Part shown: piece by piece, positions 36,790 through 48,009 of the stretch
Numbering within the stretch: the first letter of the stretch is position 1
Layout: the number at the start of each line of letters is the position of its first letter
Source: Margaritifera margaritifera
Lineage: Eukaryota; Mollusca; Bivalvia; Unionida; Margaritiferidae
DNA length: 64,000 nucleotides
Direction: 5' to 3'
NCBI GenBank assembly: GCA_029931535.1
Contig: JAQPZY010001200.1
Span: forward strand, 255,501-319,500
Translations under genes and position numbers: made by a program
Notes under the pieces: model-generated
Database searches by the model: none
What the model saw: the letters and a program-made list of their open reading frames with translations, nothing else
What the model was told of the DNA's origin: nothing

Positions 36790-37354
36790 CAAATTGCACC
36801 ATAGTATATGACAGGTGCACATTGACAAGTAGGTAAGCAAAGGATATTGAAAATGTAGCATTTTCATAATTACCAAACTTAATTATAATGAATTGGTCGC
36901 ACGTTGATTACACGCTTTCAATCACCTTAGATTTTAATTCTGCATGAACACTCGGTATGTAGCAGAAAACATTTAAAATCCTTGCTGCGATTTACTTGCT
37001 GTGTCACCTATTTGGTTATGTACCAAACAACATCGAAAATGTTCATTTGATACTATATTGAAATGAATCAGTCACGTGATTTTCACGCTTGGTTTGACTT
37101 CCGCTTTATATATATCACAGTAACTCTTCAAAAGGCACTGTTTATAGTTACAGTTTCGTTTTGAGGCATTTATTGGATTATTCATGGGAGTTTTCAATGG
37201 ATATGGATTTTACCTGTGGACTTTTCACCTTGAGGCAAGTAGTGAGCGGGGCACAATTTCCGTTTATTGTTTGCTTGTGGGGTTCACTGCTTTTTGCAGC
37301 TGACTCTTATTTACTGTCCATTTTACGATCTTACATATTTCGACCTGATGAATT

Positions 37355-37581
37355 GAAGTATGAAAATAATAACCTTGTTGAGTTACTTCAAGAGAGGAAT
37401 GTATATATGTATGTATGCGTGTTTGTGTGTGGTTGATTGCGTTCATGTATGCATGTATGTGTGTATGTGTATTTGTATGGATCAAATATAAATGAAAGCA
37501 AGAAAGCAAAGAAGCAGAATGTATATAAGTATGTATGCAAGTATGAAAATAATAACCTTGTTGAGTTACTTCAAGAGAGGA

Positions 37582-37616
<35 letters not shown>

Positions 37617-37735
37617 TACATGTATGTGTGCGGTTGTGTGCGTTCATCTATGCATGTATGTGTGTATGTGTATTTGCATGGATCAAATATAGATGAAAGC
37701 AAGAAAGCACAGAGGCAGAATGTACTTATGTATGC
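37355..37735 (+). repeat. ~185-bp tandem duplication
   Basis: The block from GTATGAAAATAATAACCTTG through GAAAGCAAGAAAGCA is present twice, the second copy with an inserted (TA)n. Confidence 0.85.
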
Positions 37736-37739
37736 ATGT

Positions 37740-37740
37740 C

Positions 37741-37772
<32 letters not shown>

Positions 37773-37885
37773 TGTATGTATGTATGTATGTATGTATGTA
37801 TGTATGTATGTATGTATGTATGTATGTATGTATGTATGTATGTATGTATGTATGTATGTATGCATGTATGTATGTATGTATGTAT

Positions 37886-37950
<65 letters not shown>
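37740..37950 (+). repeat. (TATG)n then (TA)n microsatellite
   Basis: About 145 bp of TATG followed by ~63 bp of TA. Confidence 0.97.
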
Positions 37951-37954
<4 letters not shown>

Positions 37955-37977
37955 TGGATTAAAGGATAGTTAGATGG

Positions 37978-37978
<1 letters not shown>

Positions 37979-38010
<32 letters not shown>

Positions 38011-38145
38011 TGTATGTATGTATGTATGTATGTATGTATGTATGTATGTATGTATGTATGTATGTATGTATGTATGTATGTATGTATGTATGTATGTATG
38101 TATGTATGTATGTATGTATGTATGTATGTATGTATGTATGTATGC
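37979..38145 (+). repeat. (TATG)n microsatellite
   Basis: About 41 copies; the complement of the CATA arrays at 31.7 and 35.9 kb. Confidence 0.97.
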
Positions 38146-39605
38146 ATAACGCCATTCTGATGGTTTTCTTGGTCAAGTCATAATTTAATCTAAAAGAGCA
38201 AGACCTCTTCGAACAAGTCATTTAATGTGAATATGACATTTAGCTAAAACATCTTTTATGTTCTTTACAAAAGCGTCTATATTGACCAATATTTTTTTTT
38301 ACGACTAATCTTGTTCTTTCTATTGAATAAGCAAATAACAAAAAATCCTCAGCCGAAGATCGATCTAAGTATTTATTCAAAGTAGATGAATTCCGTCTGT
38401 AGCCATGCGTAACGCCTACCTATGTGCAGTCATAGATCTCGAACTATTCGATTGCAATTATTAGTTTTTAACTAAATCTCTACTTTTAACATGTAACTTC
38501 ACATATCCGGTTTGAAATAGCTTGGTTTTATCTTTTCCTAAAATTCCATTTTGATAAACTGAAACAAATAAATTTCCATATTCCGTATTTAACTAGCAGT
38601 GCAAAAACCGAAACACTTCATACCCCCTCCACCCCAAAACAAATAAAAATAGAAAAATAAATAGAGCGAGAAGTATATGGCATTGTGGGACGTCCTGTCA
38701 GCTCTCTTCTATTTTAGAGTCCTCCGATCTCATTTAATATGAATATTATAACCAAGGAACCATACCGTATACAGTCGCACGTTTATGAACATAACTCGGT
38801 AATACGGATGTATTGAGGTGCCGTCATTGTGATGAGATATTTCTATACCGTACGTGATGAAGACAACGTCTTTTAACGTCTTTTACGTCAACAAGACGAT
38901 TGACCAATTGTCATGTGTTGACGTGATAGTGTAGACATGACTTTACATACTTAGGTTGTTATATTTGGGCAAAATGCCAGTAAGACCACGTACATATATA
39001 CATTTTTGATCATGTCTACATGATTATATCAACAGAGTGGAATCGATAACTCGTCTTGTTGACCTAAAAGGTATCATCTCTATCGCGTACGCTGTGTAAA
39101 TATCTCGTCATGACAACGACAGCTGAATATTTCCATAAAGTAATATTACAATATCTGAAATAGTAATGGTACACCTAACGACAAATTGATAATGGTTCAT
39201 GTAACTAAGCTAAATGGACATGGAAATATTAAATATATTGAATATAACCTTTTATTGTAAATGTTAGGGGACTGTGTTCAATCTCCTGACGATACCCCTA
39301 ATTCTTATATGCATTTGATTCGTAAAGTTTGCTATAAAAATGTGATGATTTTTTTTTGCATGTATTTGTCGTGAAGTGGAAGTCATATCTGACTAAATAA
39401 ATGTTGGAGGTAACAGATATGTAAATATAACACCTCAACACCAACACGTACTCTTTCAGATATAGCTTTACTTCACGAGAAATGTCGTTACCAAATCGTC
39501 ACTTTTAACGAAATTTTGTCCGGAGACAAGAATATATATTTAGTTCAATTAATTCTTTTATCATCAGAGGAAAGCCTTAATTATTGAGTGAAATTTTATT
39601 TTCAG
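38146..39605. other. Intergenic or intronic DNA, nothing recognised
   Basis: No supported feature upstream of the first candidate exon. Confidence 0.45.
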
Positions 39606-39684
39606 TGAGGAGGAAAAGAAAATCAGCGACTTCCTCAGTGCCATTAAACAAAGACATCGTGATAACGCATACCAAAACGAGGAT
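39606..39684 (+). CDS. Candidate host-gene exon A
   Basis: The acceptor TTTATTTTCAG ends at 39,605 and the donor GTAAGA starts at 39,685. The open phase begins with one base of a split codon and ends on a codon boundary, encoding an acidic then helical stretch (EEEKKISDFLSAIKQR, HRDNAYQNED). Codon use and splice signals look real, and it is phase-compatible with exons B, C and D. The product is not recognised; no cDNA support is available here. Confidence 0.55.
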
Positions 39685-40005
39685 GTAAGATCCAATTTCC
39701 TTTCAATGGTCAATCTCACAGAGTAAATTTGACTGAGAGTTGTTATACTGAATGATTTTCTTATGCATTTCTATGGAGAGTTTTCCTGTTCACCCATGTA
39801 GAAGAAAAGTACTATCTTTACTTTCTAGTCATATTGCAATTTAATGAGTATTTTTTGTCAATCTTGAATAGACACACATCATCCTTACATATGACTGTTG
39901 CCAGAGATCGATCCTGGAGCTGCAGAAGTGCAAAGCGGGTTATATATCCACCGTCCAACCCAATCCCCCTCCCCCAAATACCGTTAGCTATTTTACTGTT
40001 TACAG

Positions 40006-40041
40006 TCTCAGAAATGTACTGGCGGTTTATGGAAACACAAG
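40006..40041 (+). CDS. Candidate 36-nt microexon B
   Basis: The acceptor TTTACTGTTTACAG ends at 40,005 and the donor GTATGG starts at 40,042. It is 36 nt, both boundaries phase 0, encoding SQKCTGGLWKHK if used. Exon A can also join exon C directly in phase, so B would be a cassette exon. It may simply be a chance splice-site pair. Confidence 0.35.
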
Positions 40042-40082
40042 GTATGGAATTTTCATAATGTCTTAACATGCGTTCTAACTTA

Positions 40083-40935
40083 CAATGGAGTAGGTATAGT
40101 GTTGTGTGTGTTGCCGTCTCAGAGTAGGTATAGTGTCGTGTGTGTTGCCGTCTCAGAGTCGGTATAACGTTGTGTGTGTTGCCGTCTCAGAGTAGGTATA
40201 GCGTTGTGTGTGTTGCCGTCTCAGAGTAGGTATAGCGTTGTGTGTGTTGCCGTCTCAGAGTCGGTATAACGTTGTGTGTGTTGCCGTCTCAGAGTAGGTA
40301 TAACGTTGTGTGTGTTGCCGTCTCAGAGTAGGTATAGTGTTGTGTGTGTTGCCGTCTCAGAGTAGGTATAGTGTTGTATGTGTTGCCGTCTCAGAGTAGG
40401 TGTAACGTTGTGTGTATTGCCGTCACAGAGTAGGTATAACGTTGTGTGTGTTGCCGTCTCAGAGTAGGTATAGTGTTGTGTGTGTTGCCGTCTCAGAGTC
40501 GGTATAACGTTGTGTGTGTTGCCGTCTCAGAGTAGGTATAGTGTTGTGTGTGTTGCCGTCTCAGAGTAGGTATAGTGTTGTGTGTGTTGCCGTCTCAGAG
40601 TCGGTATAACGTTGTGTGTGTTGCCGTCTCAGAGTAGGTATAGTGTTGTGTGTGTTGCCGTCTCAGAGTAGGTATAGTGTTGTGTGTGTTGCCGTCTCAG
40701 AGTCGGTATAACGTTGTGTGTGTTGCCGTCTCAGCGTAGGTATAGTGTTGTGTGTGTTGCCGTCTCAGAGTCGGTATAACGTTGTGTGTGTTGCCGTCTC
40801 AGAGTAGGTATAGTGTTGTGTGTGTTGCCGTCTCAGAGTAGGTATAACGTTGTGTGTGTTGCCGTCTCAGAGTAGGTATAGTGTTGTGTGTGTTGCCGTC
40901 TCAGAGTAGGTATAGCGTTGTTTGTGTTGCAGTCT
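40083..40935 (+). repeat. 34-bp minisatellite, ~25 copies
   Basis: The unit contains GTGTTGCCGTCTCAGAGTAG. Two main variants alternate: AGTAGGTATAGTGTTG and AGTCGGTATAACGTTG. Confidence 0.97.
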
Positions 40936-41666
40936 CAAAAGTATTTATTACTTATTCTTTACTTTTTTTATTTTGTTAAAGACGGTTGTTTGATATCACC
41001 ATTATATTTGTGGACAGTGAGCGCTGCGATATTTTAGCGCGCACACTACTGCACCCGGCCGTTATGGTGCAAAACGTTGTAAGATCACGTAGAAAAGTTT
41101 CGTTACTTTTTAATGTAAGGATACATTTTAGCAAATACTGTCTTGTAAAAAAAAAAAAAAATTAGGAAGCCTTTTCCTAAGGGAGTGAAAAGATCAGTCA
41201 CACATTGGTCAGTGCAAAGATGCCATTCTATGGAAATTATGAATGCAGGAACAACAGAGCCATGAACAGAATTTAAAAGTTTCAAGTTAAATCACTAAAG
41301 ATTTATCGCCATATTAGGGCTTTATGCAGACGGATGTAACATTTAGCCATAAGATATTTGTCAATTTATTTTTAAAAATGTCTATAATTTGCACATTGGA
41401 CCGGTCCTTCCATCTTGTAAAGTTCTGCTTGCCTCAGGCTTATGTTTAAGCTGACGGTATTTTACTGAACAAAATTATTTACCGGTAAAACTACTTTGTA
41501 TCCGGCATGAATGCCATGTTGATGGAAATTTCAACTAAAGTTAGTGTTTCTTAAATGATCTCGATGCTTTATTTCTAAGGAACGTGTGAAGTAGAAAAGA
41601 CACAATATTTTAAACTTAAAAGAAAAACAAACTCATTTTTAAAAAACATGTGGCCCTACAATTGCA

Positions 41667-42600
<934 letters not shown>

Positions 42601-42604
42601 CCTA

Positions 42605-42840
42605 GATATTATGATACCGTTTTAATTTGTGTATTACGATCATCCATATAGGAACAACATAAACCCGTAACTGCCGTAGCATTATGCACCGGGAGATCAT
42701 GTTGAAATAATAAGTATAACGAACAGCACACACCCTGACCTGCTGGAGCATGGTGCGATCTGAGTCTATGCTGTTCGTATCTGGGAGTGCGTTAATAAGA
42801 ACTAATACGGTAAACTGTCCATACTTTATGATAGTAAACA
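42605..42840 (+). repeat. Dispersed repeat D, copy 3
   Basis: AACAACATAAACCCGTAACT, CACACCCTGACCTGCTGG and CTATGCTGTTCGTATCTGGG match copy 1 at 32.2-32.5 kb. Confidence 0.5.
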
Positions 42841-43489
42841 CTTAAAGGCGTCCAAATGCAGCTCAGTACCTTTTTATTTGTGGTTTGTTTTTACCCGTTA
42901 ATTGGACGTGTTTTGAGAATGAAAAACCCGACCAATTTAATGGAGCAATGCCCCGTAAACTCTTCTATCATCCATGTATATCTGAACATGTTTCTACTTG
43001 TCATGTTTTTTAATTTAGTTTGCGTATGCCTCAATGATTCTGTGGGTAACTTTTTCTTTATATCTTTACTTTTTATGCTATCAAATCGAAAAGTATTTAT
43101 TCGTGTTTATATTTATATTTTCTTAATTCACATTTCAAAATGAATACACGTGATTTAAAATGCTTTAAGTTATTGTAGTTCATTAATAATATAATGAATG
43201 ATCGCTCCAATAACTTGACGGAATGACTTTTTTAAAAAATGTATCTAACAAATTTTGAGGAATGAAGTTCTCTCGTGACATAGAATGTATAAGTACCTCT
43301 TTTTTTCACCTTTAACGCTCTGAAATGGAAATATTTTGCATTCTATCTAAACTTTTTGGAAATAATAGCTTACTTTGTGTTTATTTGTCTCATGAAATTT
43401 GCATTAGGATTGGTGGTGAATATAGTAATACCGATATGCTATAAAATAAGTAAACAATAGTGACTGATTGATTGATTAATTGATTGACC

Positions 43490-44373
43490 CTTTTGGAATG
43501 TTTCATCGTCGGGGCAAATTCTGTGGATCCTCAGATCAACACCAGTAGCTTCTCCATCCAGCTGCCATCCAAAACATTGCATTCGGAACATCCCTTATAG
43601 CCACGCACTGATGATACGCATAATTTGCTCTGACGATGAAACATTCCAAATAAGGTCTGAAAAGTTCTCTGAACATTTGAAGAACCGAGGCTACGACAAA
43701 GACCTGATAGCGGAGGCCACCCAAATGACTAAACAAACAAACCGGAATGATCTATTTAAATACATAGAAAAGGGAAAGTTGATCGGATACCATTTATCCT
43801 GACCTACCGTTGAGACAACCTAGAAGTTAGTCAAATCATCCAGAAACACTGGCCCATCGTGGAATGGTTTGACAAACTAAAGTCCCGAACAAACCAGTAG
43901 AGGCCATAATTCAAAGATATCCAAGTCAGAGCAAAGCTAACGCCAATTACAAGCTCTGTGGTGATAAAAGGTGTAAAAACCTGTCAACATATGATAGAGA
44001 CCAGTGTCTTCTCTCTAGCACAGCGACGAGCGAAACATTGAATATGCATGGTCCAAACAGAAATTGCAAAACAGAGAATGCAATTTATCACATGTAAGAT
44101 CTGCGGCCTTACCGTAAAGCTACAAAAAGTACCATTCTTCAAAGATCTGATTATATGACAAAGAAACTGGACAGAAGTCGAGTTGCAGAACACTTCTCTT
44201 CCCCTGGCCATACTTTCAGTGAGATAACACTAAGCGCAATTGTTCATAACAGCAACTGTAGTCCCGAAACCAGGAAAGATAAAGAATCTTACTGGATACG
44301 CCGCATAAGCACATTTAAACCATGTGGCTTCAACCAAAAAGATTCCAAAAAGGGGGCATCCACACGCAAATAA
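43490..44373 (+). mobile_element. Penelope-like element relic (RT end and GIY-YIG domain)
   Basis: The frame at 43,555-43,800 reads CHPKHC, IPYSHAL, ICSDDETFQIRSEKF and LKNRGYDKDLIAEA, typical of the RT C-terminal region of Penelope-like elements. Downstream pieces show a Cys-rich linker (CKTCQH near 43,985) and the GIY-YIG end (VAEHFSSPGHTFSEI, ESYWIRRISTFKPCGFN). Frames are broken between the pieces; the upstream RT core is missing. It lies in the intron between candidate exons B and C. Confidence 0.75.
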
Positions 44374-44694
44374 AATCATCTGTTTACATCCCCCATTTTT
44401 CCAATTAAATAATTCATTCATTTAGTTCATTATTCACTCAGTTATCTATAATTACTACTGTTTTTTATAGCTCTTGATGGTATAGTTATAATGTTATGGT
44501 CATTACTGTCATTACATAAACATTGAATTATCTGCGATATAATTTACAGTTACACCACTTTACGTGAAGAAAACTGATGGCAATATTGCTCCTTCTTTTG
44601 TAGGGCAATACAATCTAGGCTGCAGTTTTATCACAGGAGTTCAAACCAATTAGGGATGACATATAAAATTTCAAACAATACTATTATTTTTCAG

Positions 44695-44755
44695 ATCAGA
44701 GAGGAAGGTCCTTTTACAGATACTGCTTTCTTTTATGGAAATCCTGTAGAATCAG
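44695..44755 (+). CDS. Candidate host-gene exon C
   Basis: The acceptor TATTATTTTTCAG ends at 44,694 and the donor GTATGT starts at 44,756. Begins in phase 0 and ends one base into a codon; encodes IREEGPFTDTAFFYGNPVES. The split Gly codon is completed exactly by exon D. The family is not recognised. Confidence 0.6.
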
Positions 44756-44772
44756 GTATGTTATTAAAAGTA

Positions 44773-44980
44773 AACAACTATTATCAAATAGATGTTTTGT
44801 TAGTCGCGATTATATACGAATTCGCGTTAAAACAAGATAAAACAACTATTATCAAATATGTGTTTTGTTAGTCGCGATTATATATGAATTCGCGTTAAAA
44901 CAAGATAAAACAACTATTATCAAATAGGTGTTTTGTTAGTCGCGATTATATACGAATTCGCGTTAAAACAAGATAAAATA
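44773..44980 (+). repeat. 68-bp tandem repeat, 3 copies
   Basis: AACAACTATTATCAAATA through GTTAGTCGCGATTATATA and GAATTCGCGTTAAAACAAGA, three times, directly after exon C's donor. Confidence 0.95.
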
Positions 44981-45120
44981 ACTGGTGTCGAGAGAGTGAC
45001 TTTTACGGTCCACAAATTAATCACGACACTTAGGTTTCATACTTATATACGATTAAAAGACTATATATGGCAAGTGAGATTTGTCAAACGTGTTACATAT
45101 AATGCAAGTACAAAACTATA

Positions 45121-45330
45121 ACAACAACAATAAACAAGAATAATAACAAGAACAAGAAAAATCAACAACAACTAGATGTGCTGCTTCTGCTACTACTGCT
45201 ATTAATGTTTCTTGCTAGTACATATACTACTTTAATTGCTGCTGCTGTTCCTACAACAAGTATTACAACTATTTCTGCTGCTGCTGCTCCTACAACTACT
45301 GCTGCTGCTAACACTGATTATACTACTATC
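45121..45330. repeat. Trinucleotide-rich stretch (CAA then CTG/CTA type)
   Basis: AACAACAACAATAAC followed by TGCTGCTTCTGCTACTACTG-type sequence. Confidence 0.7.
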
Positions 45331-45369
45331 TGATATACTCGCTTATAAGTCGAGTCCAACTGCAAATTA

Positions 45370-45420
45370 CACAGACCCAGATCTGCTAGCGTACGATACT
45401 CTGTCAGATCTGGGTCTGTG
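45370..45420. repeat. 16-bp perfect inverted repeat (hairpin)
   Basis: CACAGACCCAGATCTG (45,370-45,385) and CAGATCTGGGTCTGTG (45,405-45,420) around a 19-nt loop; the flanks pair imperfectly for a further ~10 bp. Confidence 0.9.
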
Positions 45421-46288
45421 CAGTTTGTTAGGAAACAACATATGAAAAGAACAAACCCTACATGGAGACCTCTTTAGATGATTTGTTCTTTTTCTTTGTG
45501 GTTTCTTTTATGTTTTGTTTTCCTTTTATGATGCGTTTTTCTCTAATATTCTAATGTCTTCACATTCCATTCTATTTCAAAAGCCTGTGTGTACAGCCGT
45601 TGTCTGATCAAAGATCATACTTCCACCTGAAATTTACGTTCATTTACCTGCTCAACATATCTAAGTTAACATCCTGTCCAGGTATGTAGTTATACTTTAA
45701 TTTAGTGAAGTATGTTTTTCAGAAAAAAAGGAAGAATAAAATCACACGTGCATGTTGAACTATAATTTAGTCTTCTCTTTTTTGTACCCATATAATCTTT
45801 ACACAATGAACTGACTTTGCAAAGGAGTGTATTTCTATTCACACTGAAAACGTGCTCTATTCTTGAATTTTGGAAAGGGTCCTATTATTTCCACAACACA
45901 GAAGTATCGTTATTCTTTGGGATTTAAATTCGTGGTTTGTAACAATCAAGAAATCCATGAAAATTAGTACATCTCGAAAGAAGTGAATTGACACTATTAG
46001 ATGGGTCTTCTACATAGGTATAACTGAGACCCCAATCGTAGCTTAGAGTCCATAAAACGTTATAATCTGAGCCTGAACCTGAAAGTTTATGGCAACCAAT
46101 CATAAAGGATTTTACCTATGAAAGCTCAATTATGATAAGCTGAGAGTAAAAACTCAAGCTCAAACTCAAGCTAAAAGTTGTATGATCTCAGGGTATGGTA
46201 GTTTAACTTTCAGAACTGCAATAAATGGACTTAGTTGATGCGAAATACATTAATGTGTGTGCATTCATCTTACATCTTAATCACGCAG

Positions 46289-46391
46289 GTGGAACCTGTT
46301 ACAATTACCTTGCAGAAGCAGTGCCGCAAGATGACACGGACTCCTTGGAACAAATATTTGCCTCCGGTGTTGACGTCGTTCAGTTCCAAAG
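46289..46391 (+). CDS. Candidate host-gene exon D
   Basis: The acceptor TCTTAATCACGCAG ends at 46,288 and the donor GTAAGT starts at 46,392. It completes the Gly codon from exon C and continues GTCYNYLAEAVPQ, DDTDSLEQIFASG, VDVVQFQ, ending two bases into a codon. A strong consensus donor implies further exons to the right, so the Polinton region may lie in the next intron. The product is not recognised. Confidence 0.65.
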
Positions 46392-46504
46392 GTAAGTTCT
46401 GGATAACATAACATTACGTAACAAAAAGTAACGTAGTAAAATGTGACGTAAATTTACGTGGCATGATATGAATAATGTAAGGTGTCAGTAGTATATGGTG
46501 GGTA

Positions 46505-46725
46505 ACTGGGCACTGGTGGCACTCTGGGTACCAATGGGAATTTAACAGAGAGGGTGGCACTCTGGGTACCAACGGGAATTTAACATAGGGGGTGGCACTC
46601 TGGGGTCCTACGAGAAATTAACATAGGGGTGGCACTCTGGGTATCTACGGGAATTTAACATAGCGGGGGCACTCTGGGTATCTACGGGAATTTAGCATTG
46701 GGGGCACTCTGGGTACCAACGGAAA
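46505..46725 (+). repeat. ~36-40-bp tandem repeat, ~6 copies
   Basis: GTGGCACTCTGGGTACC and GGGAATTTAACATAG alternate, with decaying unit length. Confidence 0.9.
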
Positions 46726-46750
46726 AAAAATGGCAATCATTGGAAAATTA

Positions 46751-46763
46751 ATCTTTTCTTTGA
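46751..46763 (-). promoter_or_regulatory. Histone-downstream-element-like purine stretch
   Basis: On the minus strand, TCAAAGAAAAGAT follows the stem-loop by ~6 nt, as in histone pre-mRNAs, where U7 snRNA pairs. Confidence 0.5.
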
Positions 46764-46769
46764 AAAATG

Positions 46770-46791
46770 GGTGGCCCTGAAAAGGGCCGTT
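46770..46791 (-). terminator. Canonical histone-type mRNA 3' stem-loop
   Basis: On the minus strand AACGGCCCTTTTCAGGGCC followed by ACC: a six-bp stem GGCCCT/AGGGCC, loop TTTC, ACC(C) flank. This matches the metazoan replication-dependent histone 3'-end consensus. It lies 38 bp after the stop of the minus-strand ORF at 46,830-47,123, whose product is not a histone. Confidence 0.8.
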
Positions 46792-46829
46792 GGTTTTTTT
46801 TTTTGTTTGTTTTTTTTTTTCGAGTGCAC

Positions 46830-47123
46830 CTAGAGGTGTGGGCACCTCCCTGGCTTGGCCCGACACGCAGGACAGCTCCCTCTCCATATTTTACGACTCA
46901 CATGACATGGAGCTGTGAAGCTCGACGGAGGATGAGTCGCTTCAGGATCCCACTGCTCCTCCATCATCGGATGAGGTCTGATCGGTATCTTGTTTTCCTT
47001 CTTCTCCTCCTCCTCCTTCTTCTCCCTTTCTTCTTCTTCCTCCCTCTTTTCTACTACCCCTAGGAGGTGCCACGCCACCTCTAGATGCATACGTATCTGT
47101 TTGATTGTTTCTACGGTGTTCAT
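46830..47123 (-). CDS. Small charged protein of unknown function, with histone-type 3' end
   Basis: 97 codons from ATG (47,123) to a stop at 46,830. N-terminal helix (MNTVETIKQIRMHLEVAW), then a Glu/Lys-rich stretch likely to be coiled, and a Cys/Arg-rich end (CPACRAKPGRC). The first ~79 bp of the gene and its 5' leader recur in inverted orientation at 63,893-64,000 without mismatch. A relic with a similar layout lies at 26,068-26,301. The shared histone-type 3' end suggests a multicopy, non-polyadenylated transcript family. I do not recognise it; it may be a gene embedded in the outer inverted repeat of the Polinton or a separate repeat. Confidence 0.45.
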   Translation of the reverse strand: MNTVETIKQIRMHLEVAWHLLGVVEKREEEEEREKKEEEEKKENKIPIRPHPMMEEQWDPEATHPPSSFTAPCHVSRKIWRGSCPACRAKPGRCPHL

Positions 47124-47138
47124 TTTGACAAGTGAATG

Positions 47139-47152
47139 GGTAGCTCATCTGT
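47139..47152 (+). repeat. 14-bp direct repeat, left copy (candidate target-site duplication)
   Basis: GGTAGCTCATCTGT; an identical string is at 49,393-49,406. The pair brackets the 2.24-kb segment. Confidence 0.65.
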
Positions 47153-47183
47153 AGTAGTAGTAGTTTGAATTAAACTCGCTTTC

Positions 47184-47550
47184 GCCCTTCGGGCATGTGC
47201 GACTATATACCCCCACAGCGTGCGAAGCACGCATAGGGGGGTTAAGTGGTCAGGTGTGTTGACAGATTGCAACCACCTGACCTTATTTTCAGTACCCCCC
47301 TCCAGCGCTGCACGATTCCCCACAATTAAGGGGGTTAAAATGATTGCGCGCTATTGGAGGATGGGTACCGTCTACACATCCCAAAGGGATGTGTAAATTA
47401 TTTCTGAGTACACCTCCCCAGCGCAACATGGTTCCCCACACTTAAGGGGGTTAAATGAATGTGCGCTATATGAGAGTGTGTACCTTTATACCTGTACATA
47501 GGACTAGAACCACAATGTTTACAGGTATATATGTGCGCGTTGTAGCGCAC
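47184..47550 (-). ncRNA. Hairpin-dense 3' region with repeated RNA modules
   Basis: Perfect stems: 47,184-47,194 (GCCC/GGGC, TTC loop); 47,210-47,240 (CCCCC and GCGTGC arms, GAA loop); 47,248-47,282 (9 bp); 47,374-47,394 (9 bp, AAA loop); 47,488-47,528 (9 bp); 47,533-47,550 (GTGCGC/GCGCAC). Two ~76-nt modules at 47,292-47,368 and 47,408-47,483 share stem architecture: outer stem GTACCC/GGGTAC in one and GTACAC/GTGTAC in the other (a compensatory change), inner GCGC/GCGC, and a common core read on the minus strand as TTAACCCCCTTAA then TGTGGGGAA. A third copy of that core is at 47,210-47,245. Strand assignment follows the ORF upstream. The function is unknown. Confidence 0.6.
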
Positions 47551-48009
47551 TTGTTATTTGAATTGCTTCGAGTATTCAGTCTGGAGCGGAAAGGCGGCAC
47601 GGGCTAAGCAAGCGAAAGCGCAAAGCGTGACGGAAGCAGAAACGCCAAGAACGTACATCATGATCAAATTCTGCCCAGTTATACTAAGTCGGGCTGTCCC
47701 TATTACCAATTGTGTGTAAGCCACATATTGTAATTACAGTCAAATTTTCATAGTTTATAAAATTTTCCTAATATTCTATCAATTTAGAAATTTCGTGTAC
47801 ATAATGTACATTATGTTTCCAAAATAATGTAATAAATAAATTAGGTTGGAGTAACCCTCTCAATTTTGTGATCTTAATCAGATATTATCAAGTTAACGTT
47901 GGATTCGGTGGATAATTAACCATATTTGTGTTATGATTAGGTTGTATTCGAAAAGGTTTTCAAGCCAAAATGAAAACCAACAGGCAATTTGGCCCCGTCC
48001 ATAATAGGA

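Noticed and set aside
37161..37436. 91-codon frame after a TATA-like sequence at ~37,107
   Set aside because: No in-frame ATG at the start, part of it lies in a tandem duplication, and no splice or domain support links it to the downstream exons.
42856..43143. 95-codon ATG frame, very hydrophobic
   Set aside because: Composition follows the T-rich DNA; no codon bias, domain or splice context.
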